From Cupriavidus gilardii (lineage in GTDB: Bacteria > Pseudomonadota > Gammaproteobacteria > Burkholderiales > Burkholderiaceae), in contig NZ_JABTYE010000010.1 of assembly GCF_013314895.1 (NCBI RefSeq), positions 62,001 through 126,000 of the forward strand: 64,000 nt of DNA, in the 5' to 3' direction. Under the pieces are notes generated by a model that had not been told where the DNA came from, ran no database searches, and saw nothing but the letters and a program-made list of their open reading frames with translations. This document shows positions 8,456-17,889 of this stretch, one piece after another. The position numbers were made by a program, and so were the translations under genes. How positions within the stretch are numbered: the stretch's first letter is position 1; each line of letters starts with the position of its first letter.

Positions 8456-9457
8456 TCAGTCGCCGCTGGGGCGCACCGGTGCGCCGTCGTTGTTCAGCGC
8501 GACGGCCAGCAGCGCGTCGGCGCCCTGTGCCAGCAGCGCGTCGGCCACGGCATTGCCTAGCGCTTCCGCATCGGCGGCGTTGCGGACCTCGGCCGCGCGC
8601 TGCGCCTGCACACTGCGCGAGCCGTCCGGCGTGGCGACGAAGGCGTCCAGTTGCAGACGCGCGCCATCCCAGTGCGCGTGGGCGGCCAGCGGAACCTGGC
8701 AGGAGCCGCCGAGCCGGCGGGATACGGCGCGTTCGGCGCCGACCGCCAGTGCGGTGGGAACATGATCGAGCGGCGCCAGCCACGCGGCCAGCTCAGGCCG
8801 GTCCGAGCGGATCTCGATCCCGAGGGCGCCCTGTCCGGCTGCCGGCAGCGAGATCGCAGGGTCCAGCAGCGCGCGGATGCGGTCGGTGAGGCCCAGACGC
8901 TTCAGCCCGGCCGCGGCCAGGATGATCGCGCCATAGTCGCCGCGATCGAGCTTGGCCAGCCGGGTATCGAGATTGCCGCGCAGCGGCTGCACGACCAGAT
9001 GCGGATAGCGGCTGCGCAGCGCGGCCTCGCGGCGCAGGCTGGAGGTGCCGACCACGGTGCCGGGCGGCATCTCGTCGAGCGAGGCGAATCGCGTCGACAC
9101 CAGCGCGTCGCGCGGATCCTCGCGCTCCATCACGGCCGCCAGCGCGAAGCCTTCAGGCAGCTCCATCGGCACGTCCTTCAGCGAATGCACCGCCAGGTCC
9201 GCACGGCCTTCGGCCATCGCCACTTCGAGCTCCTTGACGAACAGACCCTTGCCGCCGACCTTGGACAGGCTGCGGTCCAGAATCTGGTCGCCCCGGGTAG
9301 TCATACCCAGAATGGACACATCGCACGCGGGATAGTATTGTTGCAACGCAGCACGCACATGTTCGGCCTGCCACATGGCCAGTCGGCTTTCGCGTGACGC
9401 AATCACGAGCCTGCCCGGCGCGGCGGATGAGGATGCGGAAGGGACGGAAGCTTGCAT
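8456..9457 (-). CDS. hemC: porphobilinogen deaminase (hydroxymethylbilane synthase)
   Basis: Polymerises four porphobilinogens to hydroxymethylbilane, using a dipyrromethane cofactor attached to a cysteine. With the start at ATG 9457 the protein has 333 residues. It shows [15 protein letters not shown], the motif [18 protein letters not shown], the cluster [11 protein letters not shown] followed by [13 protein letters not shown], and the cofactor loop [12 protein letters not shown] with Cys253. Longer in-frame extensions towards 9880 read into the divergent ppc gene and are rejected. hemC, hemDX and hemY form one minus-strand haem operon with gaps of nine and three bases. Confidence 0.96.
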   Translation of the reverse strand: MQASVPSASSSAAPGRLVIASRESRLAMWQAEHVRAALQQYYPACDVSILGMTTRGDQILDRSLSKVGGKGLFVKELEVAMAEGRADLAVHSLKDVPMELPEGFALAAVMEREDPRDALVSTRFASLDEMPPGTVVGTSSLRREAALRSRYPHLVVQPLRGNLDTRLAKLDRGDYGAIILAAAGLKRLGLTDRIRALLDPAISLPAAGQGALGIEIRSDRPELAAWLAPLDHVPTALAVGAERAVSRRLGGSCQVPLAAHAHWDGARLQLDAFVATPDGSRSVQAQRAAEVRNAADAEALGNAVADALLAQGADALLAVALNNDGAPVRPSGD

Positions 9458-9630
9458 GCCGCGAATGGTAGCACGCACCCCCTGCCGGTCCTGCCGCTGC
9501 GGCGGACTGTAGCCGGCTGTGGCGGCGTGGCGCCCGAAGGCCGAAGAGCCGGGGCGAGAGCGGGTCCGGACGACGTTCAGAAACGATCGGAAACACCAGC
9601 AGCACCAGAACCAAACGCAGAGGAGATTGC

Positions 9631-12600
9631 ATGACGCAGCCAGCTGCGCGCCCGGCCGGCCGCCGGATCCGCGCTGTCCGAGGGGGCCGCTCGGAAACCG
9701 CCGGGAAAGACGTAAACGGGACGAATGGGGCGGACGAGCCCAACGGGGCCGCCGAAGCCGGGACACCCACCGGTTCCGGCCAGACCGCTGAAACAGCCCG
9801 GCCCGCGGCGTCCTCCGCCCGCTCCGCACGCCGCGCCGCCGCAAAGCCGGCCTCCCACCTCGAAGTGGTGCCGGCCGCACCGGCGCGCAAGGCGGCGAGC
9901 GACAAGGATCTGCCGCTGCGCGAGGACATCCGCTTCCTGGGCCGCCTGCTGGGCGACGTGCTGCGCGAGCAGGAAGGCGAGGCGGCCTTCCAGATCGTCG
10001 AGACGATCCGCCAGACCGCGGTGCGCTTTCGCCGCGAGAACGACCGCGCCGCCGCGGCCGAGCTCGACCGGCTGCTCAAGCGGCTGTCGCGCGATCAGAC
10101 CAACCAGGTGGTACGCGCCTTCAGCTATTTTTCGCATCTGGCCAATATCGCCGAGGATCAGCACCACAACCGGCGCCGGCGCATCCATGCGCTGGCGGGC
10201 TCGCCGCCGCAGCCGGGCAGCATGGCGCGCGCGCTGCAGGCCATCGACGCCGCCGGCGTCAGCGGCAAGCAGTTGCGCAAGTTCTTCGACGAGGCGCTGA
10301 TCGTGCCGGTGCTGACCGCGCACCCGACCGAGGTTCAGCGCAAGAGCATCCTGGACGCCGAGCGCGAGATCGCCCGCCTGCTGGCCGAGCGCGACCTGCC
10401 GATGACGGCGCGCGAGCTGGCGCACAACACCGCCCAGCTGCGCGCCAAGGTCACCACGCTGTGGCAGACCCGGATGCTGCGCAATACGCGGCTGATGGTG
10501 GTCGACGAGATCGAGAATGCGCTGTCGTACTACCGCACGACCTTCCTGCGCGGCATCCCGCAGCTGATGACCGAGCTGGAGGAGGACATCGCTGCGGTCT
10601 ACCCCGCCTCGCGCCGCGCCAGGACCGAGCCGGGCCCGCTGCCGCCGTTTTTCCAGATGGGCTCGTGGATCGGCGGCGATCGCGACGGCAATCCCAATGT
10701 CACCGCCGACACGCTCGAGCACGCCGCCTGCCAGCAGGCGCTGCTGATCCTCGAGTGGTATCTGGACGAGGTGCACGCGCTGGGCGCCGAGCTGTCGATG
10801 TCCACGCTGATGGTCGAGGCCAGCCCTGCGCTGCTGGCGCTGGCCGATGCCTCGCCCGACCGTTCCGAGCACCGCGCCGACGAGCCGTACCGGCGCGCGC
10901 TGATCGGCATCTACGCGCGGCTGGCCGCGACGTGCCAGGCCCTGACCGGCCGCGCGGCGCCGCGCCATCCGGTCGCCGACGCCGAGCCCTACGCCAACGC
11001 CGAGGCCTTCGCCGCCGACATCGAGGTGGTGATCGACTCGCTGCGCGAGCACCACGGCGAGGTGCTGGCGCGCGCCCGCATCGACGCGCTGCACCGCGCG
11101 ATCGGCGTGTTCGGCTTCCATCTGGCCTCGATCGACATGCGCCAGGTGTCGGACGTGCACCAGGCCGTGATCGCCGAGCTGTTCGCGGTCGCCGGCGTCG
11201 AGGCTGATTACGCCGCGCTGCCCGAAGCGCGCAAGCTTGAACTGCTGCTGAACGAACTGCGCCAGCCGCGGCTGCTGACCCTGCCCTGGCATACCTATTC
11301 GGAGCAAACCCGGAGCGAACTGCACGTGCTGACGGCCGCGCGCGAATTGCGGGCCCGCTATGGCGCCCGCGTGGCGCGCAACTACATCATCTCGCACACC
11401 GAGACGCTGTCTGACCTGGTCGAGGTCATGCTGCTGCAGAAGGAGACCGGCATGCTGCGCGGCACGCTGGGCAGCAAGAGCGATCCGGCGCGCATGGAAT
11501 TGATGGTGATTCCGCTGTTCGAGACCATCGAGGACTTGCGCAACGCCAGCGGCATCATGCAGGCGCTGCTCGATCTGCCGGGCTTCGCGGCGGTGCTGGC
11601 GAATCAGGGCGGCGAGCAGGAGGTGATGCTCGGCTATTCGGATTCGAACAAGGACGGCGGCTTCCTGACCTCGAACTGGGAGTTGTACAAGGCCGAACTG
11701 GCGCTGGTGCAGCTGTTCGCCCAGCGCAAGATCAAGCTGCGGCTGTTTCACGGCCGCGGCGGCACGGTCGGACGCGGCGGCGGGCCCACCTACCAGGCGA
11801 TCCTGTCGCAGCCGCCAGGCACGGTCAACGGCCAGATCCGGCTGACCGAGCAGGGCGAGATCATCAACAGCAAGTTCGCCAACGCCGAGATCGGGCGCCG
11901 CAACCTGGAGACGGTGATCGCCGCCACGCTGGAGGCGTCGCTGCTGCCGACGCAGAACGCGCCGAAGGACCTGGCGACGTTCGAGAGCATCATGCAGCGG
12001 CTGTCGGACCGCGCCTTCGTCGCCTACCGCGACCTCGTCTACGACACCCCGGGCTTCAAGGACTACTTCTTCGCCACCACGCCGATCACCGAGATCGCCG
12101 ACCTGAACCTCGGTTCGCGGCCGGCCTCGCGCAAGCTGATGGACAAGAAAAACCGCCGCATCGAGGATCTGCGGGCGATTCCGTGGGGCTTCTCCTGGGG
12201 CCAGTGCCGCCTGCTGCTGCCGGGGTGGTTCGGCTTCGGCAGCGCGGTGCGGTCGCTGCTGGACGAGGCGGGCGACGACAAGGCCCGCAAGGCGCTGGTG
12301 GCGACGCTGCGGCGCATGGTCAAGACCTGGCCGTTCTTCTCGACGCTGCTGTCGAACATGGACATGGTGCTGGCCAAGACCGATCTGGCGGTGGCCTCGC
12401 GCTACGCCCAGCTGTGCGACGACGCGGCGCTGCGCAAGGCGGTCTTCAACCGGATCAGCGCCGAATGGCATCTGACCGGCGAGATGCTTGGGCTGGTCAC
12501 CGGCAAGCATGAACGCCTGGCCGACAACCCGCTGCTGGCGCGCTCGATCAAGAACCGCTTCGCCTACCTGGACCCGCTGAACCACCTGCAGGTGGAACTG

Positions 12601-12705
12601 CTCAAGCGCTACCGGGCCGGCAAGGACGGCGACGACGTGCGCGTACGGCGCGGCATCCATCTGACCATCAACGGGATTGCGGCGGGGCTGCGCAATACCG
12701 GTTGA
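9631..12705 (+). CDS. ppc: phosphoenolpyruvate carboxylase
   Basis: Carboxylates phosphoenolpyruvate to oxaloacetate to replenish the TCA cycle. The 1024-residue protein carries the catalytic segments [14 protein letters not shown] (His231), [10 protein letters not shown] (starting at 668), [15 protein letters not shown] and [17 protein letters not shown], and ends with the family's conserved asparagine-rich tail. The start is supported by a GAGGAG Shine-Dalgarno seven bases upstream of ATG 9631. The first 90 residues or so are low-complexity (Gly/Ala/Pro/Asn) and absent from most homologues, so the conserved enzyme begins near [12 protein letters not shown]. It is divergent from hemC across 173 bases. 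Confidence 0.97.
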   Translation: MTQPAARPAGRRIRAVRGGRSETAGKDVNGTNGADEPNGAAEAGTPTGSGQTAETARPAASSARSARRAAAKPASHLEVVPAAPARKAASDKDLPLREDIRFLGRLLGDVLREQEGEAAFQIVETIRQTAVRFRRENDRAAAAELDRLLKRLSRDQTNQVVRAFSYFSHLANIAEDQHHNRRRRIHALAGSPPQPGSMARALQAIDAAGVSGKQLRKFFDEALIVPVLTAHPTEVQRKSILDAEREIARLLAERDLPMTARELAHNTAQLRAKVTTLWQTRMLRNTRLMVVDEIENALSYYRTTFLRGIPQLMTELEEDIAAVYPASRRARTEPGPLPPFFQMGSWIGGDRDGNPNVTADTLEHAACQQALLILEWYLDEVHALGAELSMSTLMVEASPALLALADASPDRSEHRADEPYRRALIGIYARLAATCQALTGRAAPRHPVADAEPYANAEAFAADIEVVIDSLREHHGEVLARARIDALHRAIGVFGFHLASIDMRQVSDVHQAVIAELFAVAGVEADYAALPEARKLELLLNELRQPRLLTLPWHTYSEQTRSELHVLTAARELRARYGARVARNYIISHTETLSDLVEVMLLQKETGMLRGTLGSKSDPARMELMVIPLFETIEDLRNASGIMQALLDLPGFAAVLANQGGEQEVMLGYSDSNKDGGFLTSNWELYKAELALVQLFAQRKIKLRLFHGRGGTVGRGGGPTYQAILSQPPGTVNGQIRLTEQGEIINSKFANAEIGRRNLETVIAATLEASLLPTQNAPKDLATFESIMQRLSDRAFVAYRDLVYDTPGFKDYFFATTPITEIADLNLGSRPASRKLMDKKNRRIEDLRAIPWGFSWGQCRLLLPGWFGFGSAVRSLLDEAGDDKARKALVATLRRMVKTWPFFSTLLSNMDMVLAKTDLAVASRYAQLCDDAALRKAVFNRISAEWHLTGEMLGLVTGKHERLADNPLLARSIKNRFAYLDPLNHLQVELLKRYRAGKDGDDVRVRRGIHLTINGIAAGLRNTG

Positions 12706-12760
12706 GGGGCCTCGCTGGAATACGGGCTGAGGGGCGGTAGTCTGCCCACCAGCCCGGTCG

Positions 12761-13078
12761 TCACGCTGCGTGTCGCGGTGCCGCCCGATTCAGGGGCCGC
12801 ACCGCGAGGCACAATCCCATGGCCTTCAGGATGGCGGTGAGGCTGCTCAGCGCGGGGTTCCCCTTTGGCGAAAGGGTGCGGTAAAGCTGGGTGGGATTGA
12901 GGTCTGCCTGCTCGGCCACGGCTTGCACGCCGCCGAACGCCTGCGCCAGTTGCCGCAGCACCGTCAGCAATTCGCCTTGGTCGCCATCTTCCAGAATGCC
13001 GTTGATGACATCGAGCGCGAGCGATGGATCGCTGCGGTACAGCTCGGCCATCGCCTCGTCATGCGGTCTGCTTCTCAT
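12761..13078 (-). CDS. antitoxin of a HigA-like addiction module (HTH)
   Basis: A 105-residue protein resembling the family of probable addiction-module antidotes. The second half contains a Cro/XRE-like helix-turn-helix (AVAEQADLNPTQLYRTLSPKG), which would both neutralise the toxin and repress the operon. Its start overlaps the upstream toxin gene by 20 bases, so the pair is translationally coupled. Toxin-first order is typical of HigBA-type modules. It is convergent with ppc, whose stop lies 55 bases away. Confidence 0.85.
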   Translation of the reverse strand: MRSRPHDEAMAELYRSDPSLALDVINGILEDGDQGELLTVLRQLAQAFGGVQAVAEQADLNPTQLYRTLSPKGNPALSSLTAILKAMGLCLAVRPLNRAAPRHAA

Positions 13079-13409
13079 CGTCGCCTCGTTGTTGCCAGTC
13101 TTGCCAATAAGCTACCGCTCGATCGATATCGGCCTGCTGAGTGCGCTTGTCGCCCCCGCATAGCAGCACAACGATGCGGTGTCCGTGCAGCGCGTAGTAC
13201 ACCCGATAACCGGGCCCCACGTCGATGCGCAGCTCGCACACCCCTTCGCGGCAGTACCTGTAGTCGCCAAAATTGGCGTGCTCCATGCGAGCCACGCGGC
13301 GAATCACGGCCACTTTGGCCTCGCGGTCACGCAAGCGGCTCAGCCAATCCATGTAGAGATCCCGCTGCCCGTCGGCCGTGACGTAGTGTTCGATCAAGTA
13401 CCGGGTCAT
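13059..13409 (-). CDS. RelE/HigB-like toxin of an addiction module
   Basis: A 116-residue protein resembling the phage-derived Gp49/HigB-like RelE-superfamily toxins, which are generally ribosome-dependent mRNA interferases. Conserved blocks are WLSRLRDREAKVAVIRRVARME, the central basic/hydrophobic strand CELRIDVGPGYRVYYA, and the C-terminal VVLLCGGDKRTQQADIDRA. It precedes its antitoxin gene with a 20-base overlap. The module sits alone between ppc and argH, an insertion within otherwise core genes. Toxicity and target are inferred from family only. Confidence 0.85.
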   Translation of the reverse strand: MTRYLIEHYVTADGQRDLYMDWLSRLRDREAKVAVIRRVARMEHANFGDYRYCREGVCELRIDVGPGYRVYYALHGHRIVVLLCGGDKRTQQADIDRAVAYWQDWQQRGDDEKQTA

Positions 13410-13611
13410 TTTCGTTTAATGACGAATGGAGGTCAACCGAAATGGGAAGGAAGGCAGCACCTTGAGGCGCGTTGCGGCCGCATGCGGTGGTCGCCATGTC
13501 TCGGCGGCTCTGCCTTCGGTGGCGGCGTGCTGCCGCGCTGGAATGACGCTCGAGCGTAGGCTGGGCGGCACGATGAAAGTGTTCCCGTCCGTCAACGGTG
13601 CCCGGCAACGA

Positions 13612-13617
13612 TATAAT
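13612..13617 (+). promoter_or_regulatory. -10 element upstream of argH
   Basis: A perfect TATAAT lies 75 bases upstream of the argH ATG. The -35 region (CGTCAA at about 16 bp spacing) is weak. Position and consensus match make it the best candidate in the 282-base gap between the toxin gene and argH. Confidence 0.5.
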
Positions 13618-13691
13618 TGCCGCTTTTCCTATCCTCCTTTCCGTTGCCCGGCACGCCTCGGTGCGTGGGCACTGTCCCGTTCCCTACCGCC

Positions 13692-15101
13692 ATGACCTCC
13701 CAACTTGCCAAGAAAGGCGAAGCCTGGTCCGCCCGCTTCTCCGAACCGATGTCCGACCTGGTGAAGCGCTATACCGCTTCGGTGTTCTTCGACAAGCGCC
13801 TGGCGCTGTTCGATATCCAGGGCTCGCTGGCGCATGCGGCGATGCTGGCCCGGCAGGGCATCATCAGCGATGCCGACCGTGCCGAGATCGAGCGCGGCAT
13901 GGCGCAGATCCGCGGCGAGATCGAGGCTGGCAGCTTCGAGTGGAAGCTGGACCTGGAAGACGTCCATCTGAATATCGAGGCGAGGCTGACCGCGCTGGTC
14001 GGCGATGCGGGCAAGCGGCTGCATACCGGCCGCTCGCGCAACGACCAGGTGGCCACCGATATCCGCCTGTGGCTGCGCAGCGAGATCGACAATATCGTCG
14101 GCCTGCTGGGCGACCTGCGTAACGCGCTGCTGGATCTGGCCGAGCAGCACGCCGACACGATCCTGCCGGGCTTCACGCACCTGCAGGTGGCGCAGCCGGT
14201 GACCTTCGGCCACCATCTGCTGGCCTACGTCGAGATGTTCACGCGCGATGCCGAACGGATGCAGGACGCGCGCAAGCGCGTCAATCGCCTGCCGCTGGGC
14301 GCGGCCGCGCTGGCCGGCACCAGCTATCCGATCGACCGCGAGTTCGTCGCGCAGCAACTGGGCTTCGACGGGGTCTGCCGCAATTCGCTGGACGCGGTGT
14401 CCGATCGCGACTTCGCCATCGAATTCTGCGCAGCCTCGGCGCTGGTGATGACCCACGTGTCGCGGTTCTCGGAAGAGCTGGTGCTGTGGATGAGCCCGCG
14501 TGTCGGCTTCATCGATATCGCCGACCGCTTCTGCACCGGCAGCTCGATCATGCCGCAGAAGAAGAACCCGGACGTGCCCGAGCTGGCGCGCGGCAAGACC
14601 GGCCGCGTCAACGGCCATCTGATCGGCCTGCTGACGCTGATGAAGGGACAGCCGCTGGCGTACAACAAGGACAACCAGGAAGACAAGGAGCCGCTGTTTG
14701 ACACGGTCGATACCGTGGTCGACACGCTGCGCATCTTCGCAGACATGGTGCCGGGCATCACGGTCAAGCCCGAAGCAATGCGCGCCGCCGCGCTGCAGGG
14801 CTATGCCACCGCGACCGACCTGGCCGACTATCTGGTCAAGAAGGGCCTGCCCTTCCGCGACGCGCACGAGGCGGTGGCCCATGCGGTGCGGGCCTGCGAC
14901 GCGCGCCAGTGCGATCTGGCCGACCTGACCGTGGCGGAGCTGCGCGACGCCACCGGCCTGGGCGACAAGGCCGCGCTGATCGGCGACGACGTCCACGGCG
15001 TGCTGACCCTCGAAGGGTCGGTCGCCGCCCGCAACCATATCGGCGGCACCGCGCCGGACCAGGTCCGCGCCGCGATCGCGGCCGCGCGCAAGGCCGGCTG
15101 A
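13692..15101 (+). CDS. argH: argininosuccinate lyase
   Basis: Cleaves argininosuccinate to arginine and fumarate, the last step of arginine synthesis. With ATG 13692 the protein has 469 residues, normal for the family. It has [13 protein letters not shown] at 111-123, FTHLQVAQP at about 161-169, and the fumarase/aspartase signature [12 protein letters not shown] at 283-294, which carries the catalytic serine. An upstream in-frame ATG at 13617 overlaps the probable promoter and is rejected. It is the only arginine biosynthesis gene here. Two short hairpins downstream may end the transcript. Confidence 0.96.
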   Translation: MTSQLAKKGEAWSARFSEPMSDLVKRYTASVFFDKRLALFDIQGSLAHAAMLARQGIISDADRAEIERGMAQIRGEIEAGSFEWKLDLEDVHLNIEARLTALVGDAGKRLHTGRSRNDQVATDIRLWLRSEIDNIVGLLGDLRNALLDLAEQHADTILPGFTHLQVAQPVTFGHHLLAYVEMFTRDAERMQDARKRVNRLPLGAAALAGTSYPIDREFVAQQLGFDGVCRNSLDAVSDRDFAIEFCAASALVMTHVSRFSEELVLWMSPRVGFIDIADRFCTGSSIMPQKKNPDVPELARGKTGRVNGHLIGLLTLMKGQPLAYNKDNQEDKEPLFDTVDTVVDTLRIFADMVPGITVKPEAMRAAALQGYATATDLADYLVKKGLPFRDAHEAVAHAVRACDARQCDLADLTVAELRDATGLGDKAALIGDDVHGVLTLEGSVAARNHIGGTAPDQVRAAIAAARKAG

Positions 15102-15126
15102 TCGATCGCTTTGCCGATCGGCGGAT

Positions 15127-15180
15127 CTGCTGGTTGGCTGACCTGCTGGTTGGCTGACCTGCTGGTTGGCTGACCTGCTG
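15127..15180. repeat. 16-bp tandem repeat downstream of argH
   Basis: CTGCTGGTTGGCTGAC occurs three times exactly (15127-15142, 15143-15158, 15159-15174), followed by a 6-base partial copy. It starts 26 bases after the argH stop, in non-coding DNA. The unit is too short and unspaced for a CRISPR. Copy number is probably variable between strains. Confidence 0.9.
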
Positions 15181-15226
15181 ATTTGCTGGTCCGCGGATCG
15201 GCTGTCGGTCCGCCGCCTATCACGAC

Positions 15227-15266
15227 GTCCCCGCTCCCCGCGGGGACGCTCCCCACCTTGGTGGGG
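15227..15266 (+). terminator. twin hairpins, possible argH terminator
   Basis: Two adjacent stem-loops lie here: GTCCCCG/CGGGGAC (15227-15233 with 15241-15247) and CCCCAC/GTGGGG (15251-15256 with 15261-15266). There is no U-tract afterwards, so they are not a canonical intrinsic terminator. They are the only structure in the 321-base gap between argH and dctQ apart from the 16-bp repeats. No gene is visible in that gap. Confidence 0.4.
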
Positions 15267-15422
15267 AATCTCCCCCTCCCGCCTCTCTCTCCACCCGCCC
15301 TCTTCTGGTACAGACAACGCAGACAATGTGACGAATTGGGGATTAACCCTAGCGATTTGCCGTGGGGTTCAACCGTAAACTGACGCGCCACCCCGGTTTT
15401 TCCCCATCCCTAGGACGTTCAC

Positions 15423-16022
15423 ATGTCTCTCCTCATGAGGATCTCGCGGCTTATCGACGCCGTGAACGATGTCATCGGGAGGTGGGCGAAATGGCTGATC
15501 CTGCTGGCCGTACTGGTCTGCGCGGGCAACGCCATCATTCGCTACACCTTCAGCATCAGCTCCAATGCCTGGCTCGAATTGCAGTGGTACATGTTCGCCG
15601 GCGTGTTCCTGCTCGGCGCGCCGTACACCCTGCGCAAGGACGAGCATGTCCGCATCGACGTGATCGCCGGACGCTTCTCGGAGCGCACGCAGGTCTGGAT
15701 CGACATCTTCGGCATTCTGCTGTTCCTGCTGCCGATCTCGCTGATCATCCTGTGGCTGTCGATCCCCTACTTCTGGCTGTCCTACGCCGGCCATGAAATG
15801 TCGGGCAATGCCGGCGGCCTGATCCGCTGGCCGGCCAAGTTCCTGATCGTCGCGGGCTTCTTCCTGCTGGTCCTGCAGGGCCTGTCCGAGCTGATCAAGC
15901 GCTTTGCCTATCTGAGGGGCGAGCTGCCGTTCGAGGCCTTCCGCAAGCACGGCCACAGCCCCGCTGAAAATGCCGCCGTGCTGGCCGACGGCGGCCGCTC
16001 CGGTCCCCCGGCAACCCCGTAA
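15423..16022 (+). CDS. dctQ: TRAP transporter small permease (DctQ-type)
   Basis: Small membrane subunit of a tripartite ATP-independent periplasmic transporter. The 199-residue protein has four hydrophobic segments (about 21-40, 55-72, 101-124, 139-158) and the family-typical sequence WLELQWYMFAGVFLLGAPYTLRKDEHVRIDV. It is 12 bases upstream of dctM, its obligate partner. A hydrophilic tail of about 30 residues follows the last helix. No DctP-type binding protein gene is adjacent, so the substrate, probably an organic anion, cannot be inferred. Confidence 0.92.
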   Translation: MSLLMRISRLIDAVNDVIGRWAKWLILLAVLVCAGNAIIRYTFSISSNAWLELQWYMFAGVFLLGAPYTLRKDEHVRIDVIAGRFSERTQVWIDIFGILLFLLPISLIILWLSIPYFWLSYAGHEMSGNAGGLIRWPAKFLIVAGFFLLVLQGLSELIKRFAYLRGELPFEAFRKHGHSPAENAAVLADGGRSGPPATP

Positions 16023-16034
16023 GCGAGGACCGCG

Positions 16035-17768
16035 ATGACGCAATTCCTGATCGACAACATGGCGCCGATCATGTTCGGCTCCCTGGTGGTCTTCCTGCTG
16101 TCGGGCTTTCCGATCGCCTTCGCGCTGGCGGCCAACGGGCTGCTGTTCGCCTTCATCGGCATCGAGCTGGGCCTGCTGGCGCCGGAACTGCTGCAGGCGC
16201 TGCCGAGCCGGCTGTTCGGCATCATCGAGAACGACACGCTGCTGGCGATTCCGTTCTTCACCTTCATGGGGCTGATACTGGAGCGGTCCGGCATGGCCGA
16301 GGATCTGCTCGATACGATCGGCCAGCTGTTCGGCCCGATCCGCGGGGGCCTGGCCTATGCGGTGATCTTCGTCGGCGCGCTGCTGGCGGCGACCACCGGC
16401 GTGGTGGCGGCCTCGGTGATCTCGATGGGGCTGATCTCGCTGCCCCTGATGCTCAAGTACAACTACGACAAGCGGCTGGCGACGGGCGTGATCGCCGCTT
16501 CCGGCACGCTGGCGCAGATCATCCCGCCGTCGCTGGTGCTGATCGTGCTGGCCGACCAGTTGGGCCGCTCGGTCGGCGACATGTACAAGGGCGCCTTCGT
16601 GCCCGGCATGGTGCTGACGGGCCTGTACATGCTGTACGTGCTGCTGATGACGCTGATCAAGCCGGCCTCGGCGCCGGCCCTGCCTCTGGAGGCCCGCACC
16701 TTCCGCGAGCCCAGCGGCAAGAGCGGCTCGACCTCGGTACTGGTGCTGACCGCGCTTGCCGTGGTGGTCGGCGTGGTGGTCGACCTCAATTACAACCCCG
16801 GCGGTCCGCTGGACGAGCGGCTGGTGGTGTCGATCGGCGCCGCGATCTCGTTCGCCTTCGTGCTGGCGGTGGTCAACCGCGTGCTCAAGCTCAATCTGCT
16901 GTCGCAGATGGCCGAGAAGGTGACCTTCGTGCTGATCCCGCCGCTGGCGCTGATCTTCCTGGTGCTGGGCACGATCTTCATCGGCGTTGCCACGCCGACC
17001 GAAGGCGGCGGCATGGGAGCGCTGGGCGCGCTGGTGCTGGCGCTGATCAAGGGCCGGCTGAACCTGAGCCTGACCAGGCAGGCGATGGACTCGACGCTGA
17101 AGCTGTCCGCCTTCGTGATCTTCATCCTGATCGGCGCGCGGGTGTTCTCGCTGACGTTCTACGGCGTCGACGGCCACCTGTGGGTCGAGCATCTGCTGAC
17201 GGCGCTCCCGGGCGGGCAGACGGGCTTCCTGATCGCGGTCAACATTCTGTTCTTCCTGCTGGCCTTCTTCCTCGACTTCTTCGAGCTGGCCTTCATCCTG
17301 GTGCCGCTGGTCGGGCCGGTGGCGGACAAGCTGGGCATCGACCTGATCTGGTTCGGCGTGCTGCTGGCGGTCAACATGCAGACCTCGTTCATGCACCCGC
17401 CGTTCGGCTTCTCGCTGTTCTACCTGCGCTCGGTCGCACCGCGCTCGGTCAAGACCTCGGACATCTACTGGGGCTCGGTGCCCTTCGTGGTGATCCAGCT
17501 GATCATGGTTGCGCTGATCATCCTCTTCCCGGGTCTGGTTACGACCGACAAGGCAAAGGCGCAGGACCGCAGCATCACGCGCAGCCTGGACATCGACTTC
17601 GGCACGACCACGCAGCCGGCGCCGAGCGCACCGGGGTCGACCGGCCCATCGGAGGCGCCCGAAGCGCCGACGCTGCCGGGCGGCGCGCAGCTCGAGACGC
17701 CAGGCGCGCCGGCCCAGTCGAACGACAGCGGCCCGGCGGCACCGGTGTTCGAGTTCGAGAAGAAGTAG
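16035..17768 (+). CDS. dctM: TRAP transporter large permease (DctM-type) with long hydrophilic tail
   Basis: Sodium- or proton-coupled large subunit of the TRAP system. The 577-residue protein contains many transmembrane helices and family segments such as LLAATTGVVAASVISMGL, GTLAQIIPPSLVLIVLADQLG and ATPTEGGGMGALGAL. It is longer than the 425-residue DctM and fits the larger mannitol/chloroaromatic-type group. After the last helix there is an unusual cytoplasmic or periplasmic tail of about 70 residues rich in Pro/Ala/Gly/Ser, ending FEFEKK. It is cotranscribed with dctQ and ends before a strong bidirectional terminator. Confidence 0.93.
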   Translation: MTQFLIDNMAPIMFGSLVVFLLSGFPIAFALAANGLLFAFIGIELGLLAPELLQALPSRLFGIIENDTLLAIPFFTFMGLILERSGMAEDLLDTIGQLFGPIRGGLAYAVIFVGALLAATTGVVAASVISMGLISLPLMLKYNYDKRLATGVIAASGTLAQIIPPSLVLIVLADQLGRSVGDMYKGAFVPGMVLTGLYMLYVLLMTLIKPASAPALPLEARTFREPSGKSGSTSVLVLTALAVVVGVVVDLNYNPGGPLDERLVVSIGAAISFAFVLAVVNRVLKLNLLSQMAEKVTFVLIPPLALIFLVLGTIFIGVATPTEGGGMGALGALVLALIKGRLNLSLTRQAMDSTLKLSAFVIFILIGARVFSLTFYGVDGHLWVEHLLTALPGGQTGFLIAVNILFFLLAFFLDFFELAFILVPLVGPVADKLGIDLIWFGVLLAVNMQTSFMHPPFGFSLFYLRSVAPRSVKTSDIYWGSVPFVVIQLIMVALIILFPGLVTTDKAKAQDRSITRSLDIDFGTTTQPAPSAPGSTGPSEAPEAPTLPGGAQLETPGAPAQSNDSGPAAPVFEFEKK

Positions 17769-17833
17769 TTCGAGAAAAAGTCGTCCGGGCCGAGATCGTT
17801 CGAGTCGAAATCGCTCGGACGACGGCACCAGGC

Positions 17834-17868
17834 AAAACGGCCGGCATCAACATGATGCCGGCCGTTTT
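17834..17868. terminator. bidirectional intrinsic terminator
   Basis: A perfect 15-bp stem (17834-17848 with 17854-17868) with a 5-base loop. It starts with AAAA and ends with TTTT, so it has a U-tract in either direction. It sits between the convergent dctM and decarboxylase genes and should stop both. Confidence 0.92.
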
Positions 17869-17889
17869 TGCTTTACCGCGGCGCCGCCG

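Noticed and set aside
9577..12660. A 1027-codon frame antisense to ppc
   Set aside because: Its extent mirrors ppc almost exactly and its product has no domain-like segments. Long antisense frames are expected opposite genes with G/C in third positions.
15127..15180. CRISPR-like array
   Set aside because: The 16-bp units are contiguous with no spacers and only three copies; no cas genes are nearby.
15369..17828. An 819-codon frame antisense to dctQ-dctM
   Set aside because: The product is an Arg/Gln/Asp/His-rich low-complexity string that mirrors hydrophobic codons of the permeases.
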